Below are positions 41,306-50,500 of a stretch of DNA of 52,188 bases, one piece after another (position 1 is the stretch's first letter; each line of letters starts with the position of its first letter). The notes beneath the pieces are model-generated. The model searched no databases, was not told the origin of the DNA, and worked only from the letters and a program-made list of their open reading frames with translations. Made by a program: the position numbers and the translations under genes. The stretch is from a virus. The DNA lies in the IMG/VR virus record IMGVR_UViG_3300027801_002518, positions 1 to 52,188 of that record; one strand, given 5' to 3'.

Positions 41306-42532
41306 ATGGCACAAATAAACGGACAAGCGGGAGTAAATTTATCACAAGAGTTAGCAAACTATTTAGATGCTAATCAAGGTAACTTGACATCTGAACAAAT
41401 TACTCAAATCATTAATCAGTATTTATCTGGTGGTGATAAATTGGGTGCAACTGGAGGTTCAATCTCCAATGGTATCTACAAAAGATTTGGTGAATTCGAC
41501 CAAGTTAATGGAAAAATAGAAGTTGTAACAACTGGTCTTTGGAGTGGTGATACAGGAAGTATGAGTGCATTTTATACTTCATCTACTCAAACGGCAGCAA
41601 GTTTAAATTACTATGTTAACGCATATGATAAAGACCCTGCTACTAATACCTCTGCAGCTGTACAATATGCAGTTGCATACGGACACAAATATACAAGTGG
41701 TTCTATATCACTAACAAACTCCGATTCTTCAACATTAGCAACTAAAGCAACTTACGCACAATACAAATCAATATTATTAGACCAAGATGATGAGAAATTT
41801 ACATTCTACTCTTCTTCAGCAGCCGGATTACATGATTCAGATGATATCTATGTGATTAATGTATCTCGTGCTCGTTACAAAGAAAAAATGGATGCAGGAA
41901 ATTGGTCAATGATTTTAAGTGGTTCTACTGGAACTCACACATTAATTGATGATAGTGGAAAGAAATTCTCAGATACAGTTGGAAAGGCTGGTAGAGTATT
42001 TAATATTGGTAGTGGTTCATTAAATTTAGGAACTGAAAACTTAGCAACAGTTAATACGTTAACTGCTTCAAACGGACAAGGTTTCGGTTTATTCTACCCA
42101 GACCAAGGATTGGTAATTCTTAATCCACCTGCAGTACACTCACTAATTGGAACATCTGTTGACAGTGGTTCTAATTCAGGAGCAGCACTTTACGCGGGTG
42201 ATTCAAGAGAAGGACAAAACCATTTCTTATTACACAACGCAATTAAAGGTGGTGGTGATTTCCAAGCAAGAAGAACAGAAAATGTTTCTACTTCACATTA
42301 TTTCGTAAGAGCAACTAACAGAGAATTTAACTTCTCTAACAACCCAACCTATGTAACTGGTTCTGATAATTCATTTGTTGAATCAACGTTTGAGAAAGAC
42401 CCAAAAACATTTATTACAACAGTTGGATTATTAAGTGATTCTAATGAAATTATAGCGGTTGCTAAAACATCACAACCAATTCCTAAATCATACGATAAGG
42501 AAGTATTAATAAAAGTAAAATTAGATTTCTAA
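41306..42532 (+). CDS. Putative tail fibre/virion protein, 408 aa (paralogous C-terminus with 42616 gene)
   Basis: A helical start (LSQELANYLDANQGNLTSEQITQIINQYL) is followed by a Ser/Gly/Thr-rich beta body. The C-terminal segment (EFNFSNNPTYVTG... FITTVGLLSDSNEIIAVAKTSQPI...) recurs in the next gene. The composition and closing domain fit a trimeric fibre or decoration protein. It starts 20 bases after the previous gene with a GGAG site and ends at a strong terminator. Confidence 0.68.
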   Translation: MAQINGQAGVNLSQELANYLDANQGNLTSEQITQIINQYLSGGDKLGATGGSISNGIYKRFGEFDQVNGKIEVVTTGLWSGDTGSMSAFYTSSTQTAASLNYYVNAYDKDPATNTSAAVQYAVAYGHKYTSGSISLTNSDSSTLATKATYAQYKSILLDQDDEKFTFYSSSAAGLHDSDDIYVINVSRARYKEKMDAGNWSMILSGSTGTHTLIDDSGKKFSDTVGKAGRVFNIGSGSLNLGTENLATVNTLTASNGQGFGLFYPDQGLVILNPPAVHSLIGTSVDSGSNSGAALYAGDSREGQNHFLLHNAIKGGGDFQARRTENVSTSHYFVRATNREFNFSNNPTYVTGSDNSFVESTFEKDPKTFITTVGLLSDSNEIIAVAKTSQPIPKSYDKEVLIKVKLDF

Positions 42533-42554
42533 TTTTACTCCCCCTAATTTAAAA

Positions 42555-42579
42555 AAACCCCACTCGTAGTGGGGTTTTT
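42555..42579 (+). terminator. Rho-independent terminator
   Basis: A 10-bp stem, AAACCCCACT (42555-42564) with AGTGGGGTTT (42568-42577), closes a 3-nt loop and is followed by T. Confidence 0.9.
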
Positions 42580-42589
42580 CATTTCACCA

Positions 42590-42597
42590 TATTTATA
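42590..42597 (+). promoter_or_regulatory. Putative late promoter TATTTATA
   Basis: CCATATTTATATAGAGAAG, 18 nt before the ATG at 42616 and directly after a terminator. Confidence 0.6.
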
Positions 42598-42615
42598 TAG
42601 AGAAGTTAAATCTAT

Positions 42616-43773
42616 ATGTTAAAAACAGTACAAAAATCAAATGTATCCAACCGGGCGTTTCAAGTTAATAAATCTTGGACGGTCACGAGTGCGGATTATC
42701 CTATAATATCTGGTTCATTTACAACCGATAAGGAGTTTGATACAACTAATGCAATTAAACAAGAAGGATTATATACATATCCTTTATTTAAGTCCATTAA
42801 ATCAAAATACTATACTGATATATCTAATCCATTTACTTTACATGGTAGGATGGAAAGCATTGGTGATCCATATGAACGAAAACTTGGTACAACAGGATAT
42901 GTTATAGCAATCCCACAGAAGAAATATGGAGAAGGGATACAGGGGAATTCCTTAACTGTTAAGGATTTAACCAATGATGTAGAATTTGCTGATGATAGTT
43001 ATGGAAATCTTACTTCAACAAATCCACTATATACTTTAGTATCCCTTGATTTGGAAAACGGAACAATTGTAATAAGTGATACAAACGATGGTGAATTCTC
43101 AGGAACACTATGGTCATCCCCAGGAGATTCCGCTATTGATTTAGAAACAGGCCTTGTAAAAATGACATTCAATGGGGATACGGATTCCTTCTATATAATG
43201 AGAATCGATTTAGAGGCAGGAACTATACAAACGGTATTAGAACTTGACTTTGAAGGACTTGATATTGACCAATTGAAATTTGGAAACATAATATATTCAG
43301 AAGGTTTGGTTATATTTAATGATAGCGTATCACAATTCAGTAGTTATACTATGGATTTCAAATCAACAAAAACCATAAATGAAATGGAAGTGTTGGTCAC
43401 ATCTAAAGCAGGAGAATTTAATTATTCACAAAACCCATCCGCCGTTGATATAACATTAAGTGGTTCATATGATTTTCAAACTACTGCAGTAAATAATGTA
43501 AGACCCGCTGGAACTAAAAAAATAAAAGTAGTTAATGATATAAAGAGAAAAGAATTTATAAGTGGTTCATTTAATCCATCTATAAGTGGTTCTTGGAATG
43601 ATTATGATACATCTGCTTCAATTGACCCAACAGGTTCATATTTAGCACCAATGATAACTACAATAGGGTTATATGATAAGAGTGGAGAAATGATTGCAAT
43701 TGCAAAATTACCACAACCAATAAAGAATTTACCAGATTATGACTTAAATTTTATTGTTAGACTGGATACGTAA
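42616..43773 (+). CDS. Putative tail fibre/virion protein, 385 aa (paralogous C-terminus with 41306 gene)
   Basis: The beta-rich body has acidic repeat-like strands (SLDLENGTIVISDTNDGEFSG; RIDLEAGTIQTVLELDFEG). The C-terminal block (EFNYSQNPSAVD... MITTIGLYDKSGEMIAIAKLPQPIKN...FIVRLD) matches the end of the 408-aa protein: ITTxGL, then Ex-IA-AK, then QPI, then a closing V-LD strand. It lies alone between a terminator and the next late-type motif. It is probably a second fibre or decoration protein using the same attachment domain. Confidence 0.65.
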   Translation: MLKTVQKSNVSNRAFQVNKSWTVTSADYPIISGSFTTDKEFDTTNAIKQEGLYTYPLFKSIKSKYYTDISNPFTLHGRMESIGDPYERKLGTTGYVIAIPQKKYGEGIQGNSLTVKDLTNDVEFADDSYGNLTSTNPLYTLVSLDLENGTIVISDTNDGEFSGTLWSSPGDSAIDLETGLVKMTFNGDTDSFYIMRIDLEAGTIQTVLELDFEGLDIDQLKFGNIIYSEGLVIFNDSVSQFSSYTMDFKSTKTINEMEVLVTSKAGEFNYSQNPSAVDITLSGSYDFQTTAVNNVRPAGTKKIKVVNDIKRKEFISGSFNPSISGSWNDYDTSASIDPTGSYLAPMITTIGLYDKSGEMIAIAKLPQPIKNLPDYDLNFIVRLDT

Positions 43774-43798
43774 AAATTCGGTTTTATTAATTTTTCTA

Positions 43799-43806
43799 TA
43801 TTTATA
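43799..43806 (+). promoter_or_regulatory. Putative late promoter TATTTATA
   Basis: CTATATTTATATGAGAAGG, 45 nt before the ATG at 43852, with an AAAAGGAAAA stretch close to the start codon. Confidence 0.55.
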
Positions 43807-43851
43807 TGAGAAGGTTTAATAAAAACTGAAATTAAAAAAAGGAAAAATATT

Positions 43852-44055
43852 ATGGCATTATATCAATTATTAGCAAAAGACAAATCAGTAGTAACAGATA
43901 ACTTGGAACTAACATTAGAACAAGTTGTATCATATGCTGAAGATAATGAATTAAGTGGTGTATTTCAATATGATACTTATGATGATGGTACTGATATATT
44001 CGATTCACTTGATGATGATGACTTTTGTTTAAAAATAATATCTGAAGAAGAATAA
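43852..44055 (+). CDS. Acidic small protein, 67 aa
   Basis: The product has a helical N-terminus (LTLEQVVSYAEDNEL) and a very acidic C-terminus (DTYDDGTDIFDSLDDDDF). It has a late-type motif and lies in the fibre region, so it may be a minor virion or assembly factor. No family is recognised. It sits 2 bases before the next ORF. Confidence 0.6.
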   Translation: MALYQLLAKDKSVVTDNLELTLEQVVSYAEDNELSGVFQYDTYDDGTDIFDSLDDDDFCLKIISEEE

Positions 44056-44057
44056 TT

Positions 44058-44240
44058 ATGGCATCAATAGAAGACTTATACAACGGCTCCGATTATAAAA
44101 AATTGGCAGATAAAGGTAAAGACAAGACACCTACTTCTGCAGATATGACTAACAAACTACATAAAGATGATAAGGCTTTAGCAATAGCCCGCGGTGGTAC
44201 GTTAAATCAAACAAAGTATTCTGACTCAGTAGAACGATAA
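44058..44240 (+). CDS. Small basic protein, 60 aa
   Basis: The product is hydrophilic and lysine-rich (YNGSDYKKLADKGKDKTPTSADMTNKLHKDDKAL), probably largely disordered. It is co-transcribed with the preceding acidic gene (2-base gap), and the pair has opposite charges, so the two might interact (inference). No function is recognised. Confidence 0.55.
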   Translation: MASIEDLYNGSDYKKLADKGKDKTPTSADMTNKLHKDDKALAIARGGTLNQTKYSDSVER

Positions 44241-44249
44241 AACAACAAT

Positions 44250-44828
44250 TTGAGTTTACTAATAAATAGTTCTGAAAAATGGGCATTTATTCATATACCT
44301 AAAACCGGTGGAACATCGTTATCTTCCATTATAAGGGAAATAGGTGGTACGAATCAAATCACAGGACATGATTCTATAAGATGGGTTGAGGATGTATCCG
44401 ATTATTATATTTTTACAATTGTAAGAAATCCATACACACGTTTAGCTTCGGCTTATAATCATGAGCTTAGAAAAAACACACACACTTATACATTCGGTGG
44501 GTTTTTAAAAAAAGCCAATCCATTTCATCAATGGATTCTTCCCCAAAGTTATTATATCAATGCGGGAAAAACAGAAAATAGAAAAATATCATTTGTAGCA
44601 CATTATGAAAATTATGGGAATGATATTAAAACAATACTAAATAAATTAAACTGTACTTCAAATATTCCGCATCTTAACCGTAATCCAATTTACGATACAC
44701 ATCCAACTTTAAATCAAGAAAATTATTATAAACATTTCTTTACAGAAGAATGGATGATCGATTGGGTAAAAGAGAGATACGAAGATGATTTCAAACTTTT
44801 TAACTATGACATGGACTTACCAAGGTAG
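44250..44828 (+). CDS. Sulfotransferase family protein (second)
   Basis: The start is TTG at 44250. The 192-aa protein has the PAPS-binding loop FIHIPKTGGTSL (17-23 core) and the 3'-phosphate segment FTIVRNPYTRLASAY with Arg59 and Ser67. IPKTGGTS and VRNPYxRxxSxY are the Sulfotransfer_2 (carbohydrate/heparan-type) signature. The middle region has the expected His/Tyr-rich substrate helix. It should transfer sulfate to a sugar or similar acceptor. It differs from the 8759 sulfotransferase, whose loop is GIGRSGTTS. It lies between virion genes and a GIY-YIG ORF that overlaps its end by 44 bases. Confidence 0.82.
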   Translation: MSLLINSSEKWAFIHIPKTGGTSLSSIIREIGGTNQITGHDSIRWVEDVSDYYIFTIVRNPYTRLASAYNHELRKNTHTYTFGGFLKKANPFHQWILPQSYYINAGKTENRKISFVAHYENYGNDIKTILNKLNCTSNIPHLNRNPIYDTHPTLNQENYYKHFFTEEWMIDWVKERYEDDFKLFNYDMDLPR

Positions 44829-45267
44829 AATAATAACTGAATTATCCGATATGCCAGAAGGCACATATGGATTTATTTATAAAATAACAAATGGACACAC
44901 CAGTGAGTACTATATTGGGAAAAAACAAGTAGTATCAATTAGGAAACGTAATTTCGGCAAAAAAGAAATAGCTGCTTTAACAGATAAAAGAATAAAGCGT
45001 TATGAAATGGTTACCAAAGAATCAAAATGGGAAGATTACCGTTCTTCAAATAAAACAGTAAGTAGTTGGTTTAACAAAGATGGAAGACCGGCCATTCTTG
45101 AAAATGATAGATTAGAATTAAAAATACTTAAATTCTGTAAATCTAAAAAGTCCTTAACGTACTATGAATTACAAGAACAGTTCTATCATAACGTTTTAGA
45201 AGATGAATATTCGCTTAATGATAATCTTTTAGGAAAGTTTTTCAGAAAAGACTTGGAAATTACATAA
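44785..45267 (+). CDS. GIY-YIG-type endonuclease-like protein
   Basis: Two starts are possible: ATG 44785 (overlaps the sulfotransferase end) or ATG 44806. The product contains YGFIYKITNGHTSEYYIGKKQ, which is the GIY...YIG pair of the nuclease core (first motif as GFIY). KRNFGKKEIAALTDKR and KESKWEDYRSSN follow, where the Arg and basic residues fit the catalytic site. A C-terminal helical part could bind DNA. It is possibly a freestanding homing-type endonuclease located just upstream of primase. Confidence 0.65.
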   Translation: MISNFLTMTWTYQGRIITELSDMPEGTYGFIYKITNGHTSEYYIGKKQVVSIRKRNFGKKEIAALTDKRIKRYEMVTKESKWEDYRSSNKTVSSWFNKDGRPAILENDRLELKILKFCKSKKSLTYYELQEQFYHNVLEDEYSLNDNLLGKFFRKDLEIT

Positions 45268-45283
45268 AAATTTCGTATATTTG
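45252..45283 (+). promoter_or_regulatory. Host-type (Bacteroidetes) promoter, distal copy ahead of primase
   Basis: CTTG at 45252-45255, 20 nt, TATATTTG at 45276-45283, with TTTCG. Its -33 part lies inside the end of the GIY-YIG gene. Confidence 0.75.
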
Positions 45284-45351
45284 GAATAACTGTGTATAAT
45301 ACATAGTAACAATACATGCATTAATATTTTTTTAATAAAAGTGATGTATAA

Positions 45352-45383
45352 TTTGGATATGTGAAATATATTTCGTATATTTG
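45352..45383 (+). promoter_or_regulatory. Host-type (Bacteroidetes) promoter, proximal copy ahead of primase
   Basis: TTTG at 45352-45355, 20 nt, TATATTTG at 45376-45383: perfect -33 and -7 boxes, exactly 100 bp downstream of the previous copy. TATAAATA follows at 45384-45391. Confidence 0.85.
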
Positions 45384-45403
45384 TATAAATAAAGGTTAAA
45401 AGT

Positions 45404-46345
45404 ATGCTTTCACACCACGAAAGGCAAGAAGTTATTAACATATTAAATGAAGTTTTGGGGATTGGTACGTCAATGAAGAACGATGAACAGGCCCATTTCT
45501 GTCCATTTTGCCATCACCATAAGAAAAAGTTACAAGTTAACTTAAAGACACAACAATGGCATTGTTGGGTTTGTGATGCAAAAGGAAAAAGAATACAACG
45601 ATTATTAAAAAGACTACAAGTAGATACTCGTAAGTTAAAAAAGATATATGAGATATATGGTGATGATTATATAGTATATTCAGATAAAACCGATGATGAA
45701 AAAGTTGAGTTACGATTACCAAGTGAATTTAAATCACTATTAAAAGAACCAATCGGATTCAACCCCACATACAAAAAAGTTGTAGGGTATGCAAGACAAC
45801 GCAATCTCAGTACAGAAGATATTAGAAGATATAATATCGGTTATTGTGATGGTGGTCATTACGCTGGTCGTATTATTATTCCTTCTTATGATTCTGATAA
45901 TAGACTTAATTACTTTATTGCTCGTTCTGTATTTGCGGATGAATCGTTTAAATATAAGAATCCACCTGTTTCTAAAAATGTTATAATGTTTGAAAACCAA
46001 ATTAATTGGGATGAACCTATAACTTTGGTAGAGGGTGTTTTTGATGCAATGGCAGTAAAACGAAATGCAATACCAATTCTTGGTAAGTTTATACCTAAAA
46101 AATTAAATGAAAAAATATATAATAAAGGTGTTAAATCTATTAACATATTATTAGATGAAGATGCACAATCTCAGGCATTACATTATACAATGCAATTTCA
46201 AAATCAAGGAATTGATACAAAAAATATAGTACCATCTGAAAAAGATGCTGGTGATATGGGCTTCTCTCAAGTTAATAAAGTACTAAAACAATCAGAGAAA
46301 ACAAACTTCACAGATATAATTTCTCAAAAACTAAAAGGTTTATGA
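45404..46345 (+). CDS. gp61: DNA primase, T4 gp61-like
   Basis: The 313-aa protein has an N-terminal zinc ribbon (CPFC at 33-36 and CWVC at 54-57) and a C-terminal Toprim domain with LVEGVFDAMAV (Glu210) and LLDEDAQ (Asp251/Asp253), plus EKDAGDMG. This is the zinc-ribbon plus Toprim plan of DnaG/gp61 primases; no helicase domain is fused, so a separate DnaB-type helicase must lie elsewhere. It synthesises RNA primers for lagging-strand replication. It has two tandem host-type promoters and its stop overlaps the next start by 4 bases. Confidence 0.88.
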   Translation: MLSHHERQEVINILNEVLGIGTSMKNDEQAHFCPFCHHHKKKLQVNLKTQQWHCWVCDAKGKRIQRLLKRLQVDTRKLKKIYEIYGDDYIVYSDKTDDEKVELRLPSEFKSLLKEPIGFNPTYKKVVGYARQRNLSTEDIRRYNIGYCDGGHYAGRIIIPSYDSDNRLNYFIARSVFADESFKYKNPPVSKNVIMFENQINWDEPITLVEGVFDAMAVKRNAIPILGKFIPKKLNEKIYNKGVKSINILLDEDAQSQALHYTMQFQNQGIDTKNIVPSEKDAGDMGFSQVNKVLKQSEKTNFTDIISQKLKGL

Positions 46346-47523
46346 TTTATATAATTACACATCACATTCGTAAAGGAAGTTATGTTGCTTGGTATAATTT
46401 AATAAATTTCAAATCCAACTCAGATGTTACATATTGGGAATCTTCCGATAAAAACGATATAGAAACTGCCAACTTAAATTCAAAGGAGCCCCCATATCAA
46501 GATGCATTAGAACAACATATTAAAGAAATAAATCCAAAACCAACAGATGTTGTTATGTTCGATATAAATTATCTAGAGTTGAACGTTCCTGGATTGACCA
46601 ATTCCTATCTTACTACTCTTGGTGAACGATATGGAATAAAACTAGTAGCCGTAGATGATGATAACTTTAAAAACTATGCCGATTCTAATAATTATACTTT
46701 TTTTTCAAATCGATTCGAAGTAAATAATAATAATTCTGTTAGAGACAATTTTAATTATTATAGATATCGTGCTACTAAAGAATCATACTTTGATAGTATA
46801 CCAGAAATCGTCAGACCATTTGCAAATAATATCCGAGAGAAGAAAATGAATATGATAATCGGTGTAGATAAAGAAGAACGTTTTGAAATATTTAAATATA
46901 CTCATAATATTGGATTAGATAAAGGCTCGTATTTAGCATATAGTGCATTTTGTTCAACATATGATGACTCAATATTGAGTGATCCTTTGAAAAAATGGAA
47001 AAAAGAAAACATACCTACTATATTAGATACTCCAATTGAAGCCTCTATGACAGGCACCGTAAACCCACAAATACCACCCTTTCCATATTGTCTGAATAGT
47101 TATGTTAGTTGTATTTTGGAAACATCTATACGTGGCAGTTCTGAAATGCATTTAAATTTAGAAGGAATCGAAACATATAGCCAATCAGAAATTCATTTAA
47201 GTGAAAAATCTTGGAATCCATTTATATCACACAATATACCATTAATACTTGGAAATTCTGGAATAAATGCATATCTTATAGACTTAGGATTTTGGATGGC
47301 AACTGATTTATTTGAACTATCAACAAAATACACACCAGAGGGAATCGTACAACAATACAAATCTAATTTAGATATTATAAATAAAATCAGTAAAGATGAA
47401 TTACGAGAATATTATATGTTAAATTATCGTAACATTGAACGAAATTACGACATAATGAAATCTCAGAAATTTTTTTATAATAAATTAAATTATAAACAAC
47501 CAAAACAAATAAGTTTAATTTAA
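46342..47523 (+). CDS. Putative glycosyltransferase, 393 aa
   Basis: The N-terminal half looks Rossmann-like (YIITHHIRKGSYVAWYNL; TDVVMFDINYL; GIKLVAVDDDNF), and the C-terminal half contains IHLSEKSWNPFISHNIPLILGNSGINAYLIDLGFWMATDLFELS, whose SEKxxxPF...PLILG...LxxLGF pattern resembles the donor-binding domain of GT-B glycosyltransferases (GT10/capsule type). The match is by eye and uncertain. It overlaps primase by ATGA and precedes the recombination nuclease. It could glycosylate phage DNA or surface structures. Confidence 0.5.
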   Translation: MIYIITHHIRKGSYVAWYNLINFKSNSDVTYWESSDKNDIETANLNSKEPPYQDALEQHIKEINPKPTDVVMFDINYLELNVPGLTNSYLTTLGERYGIKLVAVDDDNFKNYADSNNYTFFSNRFEVNNNNSVRDNFNYYRYRATKESYFDSIPEIVRPFANNIREKKMNMIIGVDKEERFEIFKYTHNIGLDKGSYLAYSAFCSTYDDSILSDPLKKWKKENIPTILDTPIEASMTGTVNPQIPPFPYCLNSYVSCILETSIRGSSEMHLNLEGIETYSQSEIHLSEKSWNPFISHNIPLILGNSGINAYLIDLGFWMATDLFELSTKYTPEGIVQQYKSNLDIINKISKDELREYYMLNYRNIERNYDIMKSQKFFYNKLNYKQPKQISLI

Positions 47524-47549
47524 AATTAAAATCAAAAATTAAAAAGTTT

Positions 47550-50500
47550 ATGATAATAAATAAAGTTTATCATTTGGCAGATTTACACATCCGTAATCTC
47601 CAAAGGCACAAAGAGTACAGATTAATATTCAAGAAATTTTTAAAACAAGTAGTAAAAGATGATATCCAAGATTCGGTTATTTATCTTGCGGGCGATATTG
47701 CTCACGCTAAAACGGAAATGAGTCCAGAATTACTTCAGGAAATATCTTGGTTCTTTACGGAGTGTGCAAAATTACGTGAAACTATTATTATAACAGGTAA
47801 TCACGATTGTAACTTAAACAACAATCATAGGTTAGATGTACTAACTCCAATAATAGAAAACTTAAAGAATCCTCGTTTACATTATTTACGAGATACTGGT
47901 GTATATAATATTCATAATCTTACCTTTGTAGTATATTCTATATTGGATAAGAAAGAGAATTGGCCAAGTGGAAATGATATTGAAGGTGAGAATACAATCT
48001 GTCTTTTTCATGGACCGGTAAATAAAGCACAAACTGATATTGGTTATATTGTTTCTTCTAATTCATTTCAAGTAGAAATGTTTGATGGATTTGATATAGC
48101 GATGTTAGGTGATATTCACAAAAGACAAACGTTTGGTAAAGGATACGAACACATTGCATATGCAGGTTCTATGGTTCAACAAAATCATGGAGAGATGTTG
48201 GAGAATCATGGTTATCTTCTATGGGATGTTCCTACAAGAACGTTTACCGAACATCATATACATAATGATTATGGATTCCTTACAGTTGATGTAGTGGATG
48301 GGCAGATACCACAATGGGTGTATGATGAAGTGGGTACTAAACTTCCAAAGAATCCAAGGTTACGATTACGTTTTACAAATACAGAAGCTTCTACAATGAA
48401 ACTTCGTATTACAGAATTAAAGAAAATATTTAAAGTTGCAGAAGTAACAGTTACACGAACTGATACAATGGGACAACTTAAACAAAATAGTAAACTAAAT
48501 AAAAACATAGTTGGTAATGTTAAGGATGAAACATTCCAAAACCAATTAATACGTGAATATTTAGAAAGACAGTATTTGTTAGATGATGATGAGTTAAATC
48601 AGATAACCGACATCAATAAGGAAATGAACGGTTTGATTGATGATTCAAAGATAGCAGAGAATATCTTATGGACACCAAAGGATTTCCAATTTTCTAATAT
48701 GTTTTCATATGGAGAAGATAACTTAATTCGTTTTGATAAAGCACAAGGTATCGTTGGTATATTTGCACCAAATGCAGCTGGTAAATCATCTTTGTTCGAT
48801 GCATTATCTTTTTGTGTATTTGATAAAACATCTCGTACAAACATATCAAAGAACATAATGAACAATCGCAAGCAAAACTTCTATTGTAAATTTAACTTTG
48901 AGATAGATGGTGTTGATTACTTTATTGAACGAACTGCAAAGTATGTTAGGAAAGCAACATCGGTTAAAGTTGATGTAAACTTTTGGAAAGAAGATGGAGG
49001 TATTCCACAGTCTTTAAACGGAGAACAACGAAAAGACACGAATAAAGAGATAGAAAAGTATTTAGGTAAGTTTGAGGATTTTGTTTTAACTACACTTTCA
49101 CTTCAAGGTAATAATGCATTATTTATTGATAAATCACAAAGTGAACGTAAGGAAGTGTTATCACAGTTTATTGGTGTAGATATTTTTGATAAATTATATC
49201 AACAGGCAAGCGATGAAAATAGAGATAATGCTTCATTAATTAGAAAATTCAAACAAGATGATTTCACTCAGAAATTAGCGGATATCGTAGTTGAATTAAA
49301 AGAAAAAAAATCAGAATACAAACTTTTAGATATTCAACAAGATTCTGCCAAGGTAGAAGAAGAAAAACTTAACAAAGAAATAATCAAATTAAATGAGAAA
49401 ATTGTTAAGTTAAATGCAGATAGTGGTGTTTCTATTGAAGAGTTAGAAAAACGAAGAAAACTACTTTCTAAAAAACAAGATGAGCTAAAAGAATCTAAAA
49501 ATTCAATTCAAGAGAGGATTACACATAGAGAAGAGACACAGATTACTCTTGATGAAATTCTTGACAAGTTCGATGAAGAAGATTTAGAAGAGGGTATTAC
49601 TAAATTAAAGGAAAAACGGAGTTCTCAACAAACCTTGGAGTCTGATATTGAAAAGATTAAGATTAAGTTGGATTCTTTATATGAACGGAAGGAACATTTA
49701 GATTCTCACAAGTATGATGAAGAGTGTGATGTTTGTATGGAGAACTCCCAAACTATTCGAGAACAGAAAGCAAAGGTAGATTCTAAGATAAAAGATGGTG
49801 AATCTCACTTACATGATTTTAATCAACAACACCTTGAAATAACATTATCAATTGATTCGTTAGTTCCATATGAAAAAGAATGGACTAATTTTCAAGAAGC
49901 AAAATCCAAAGAAGATAAAATTGATAGAGAAATATCAGGACTTATTAACAAGTTATCAACAACGGAAACTGAAGAATATCGTAATTCTACTCAATTAGTA
50001 CAACAAGAGCAACTTATTGAAGAGTATTATAAGAATGAAACTCAAATTAATAAGAATAGAGAAATCCGAAATGAGATTGTAGATGTTAGACATGGTTGGG
50101 AAAAAATCAAACAACAGATTAGAAACTCCAATTCAGAAATTCTTTCCTTAAATGGTAAAATATCAGCATTACAGAACCAAAAGGAAACAATTGAAGATAG
50201 AGTATCCGAGGTTAAAGATTTGGAATCTCAATCTAAATTATTTGATTATTATTTAAATGCTCTTGGTAGAGATGGAGTTTCATATGAACTCATTGAGAAA
50301 GCACTTCCAATGATTGAAGGTGAAGTAAACAATATATTAGGTCAAATAGTTGATTTCGGAATGCAATTAGAAATTGATGGCAGGAACATTAATGCATATC
50401 TAGTATATGGAGACCAGAGATGGAGTTTAGAAATGTGTAGTGGAATGGAAAGATTCATTAGTGGATTGGCAATTCGAGTTGCACTTATAAATGTATGTAA

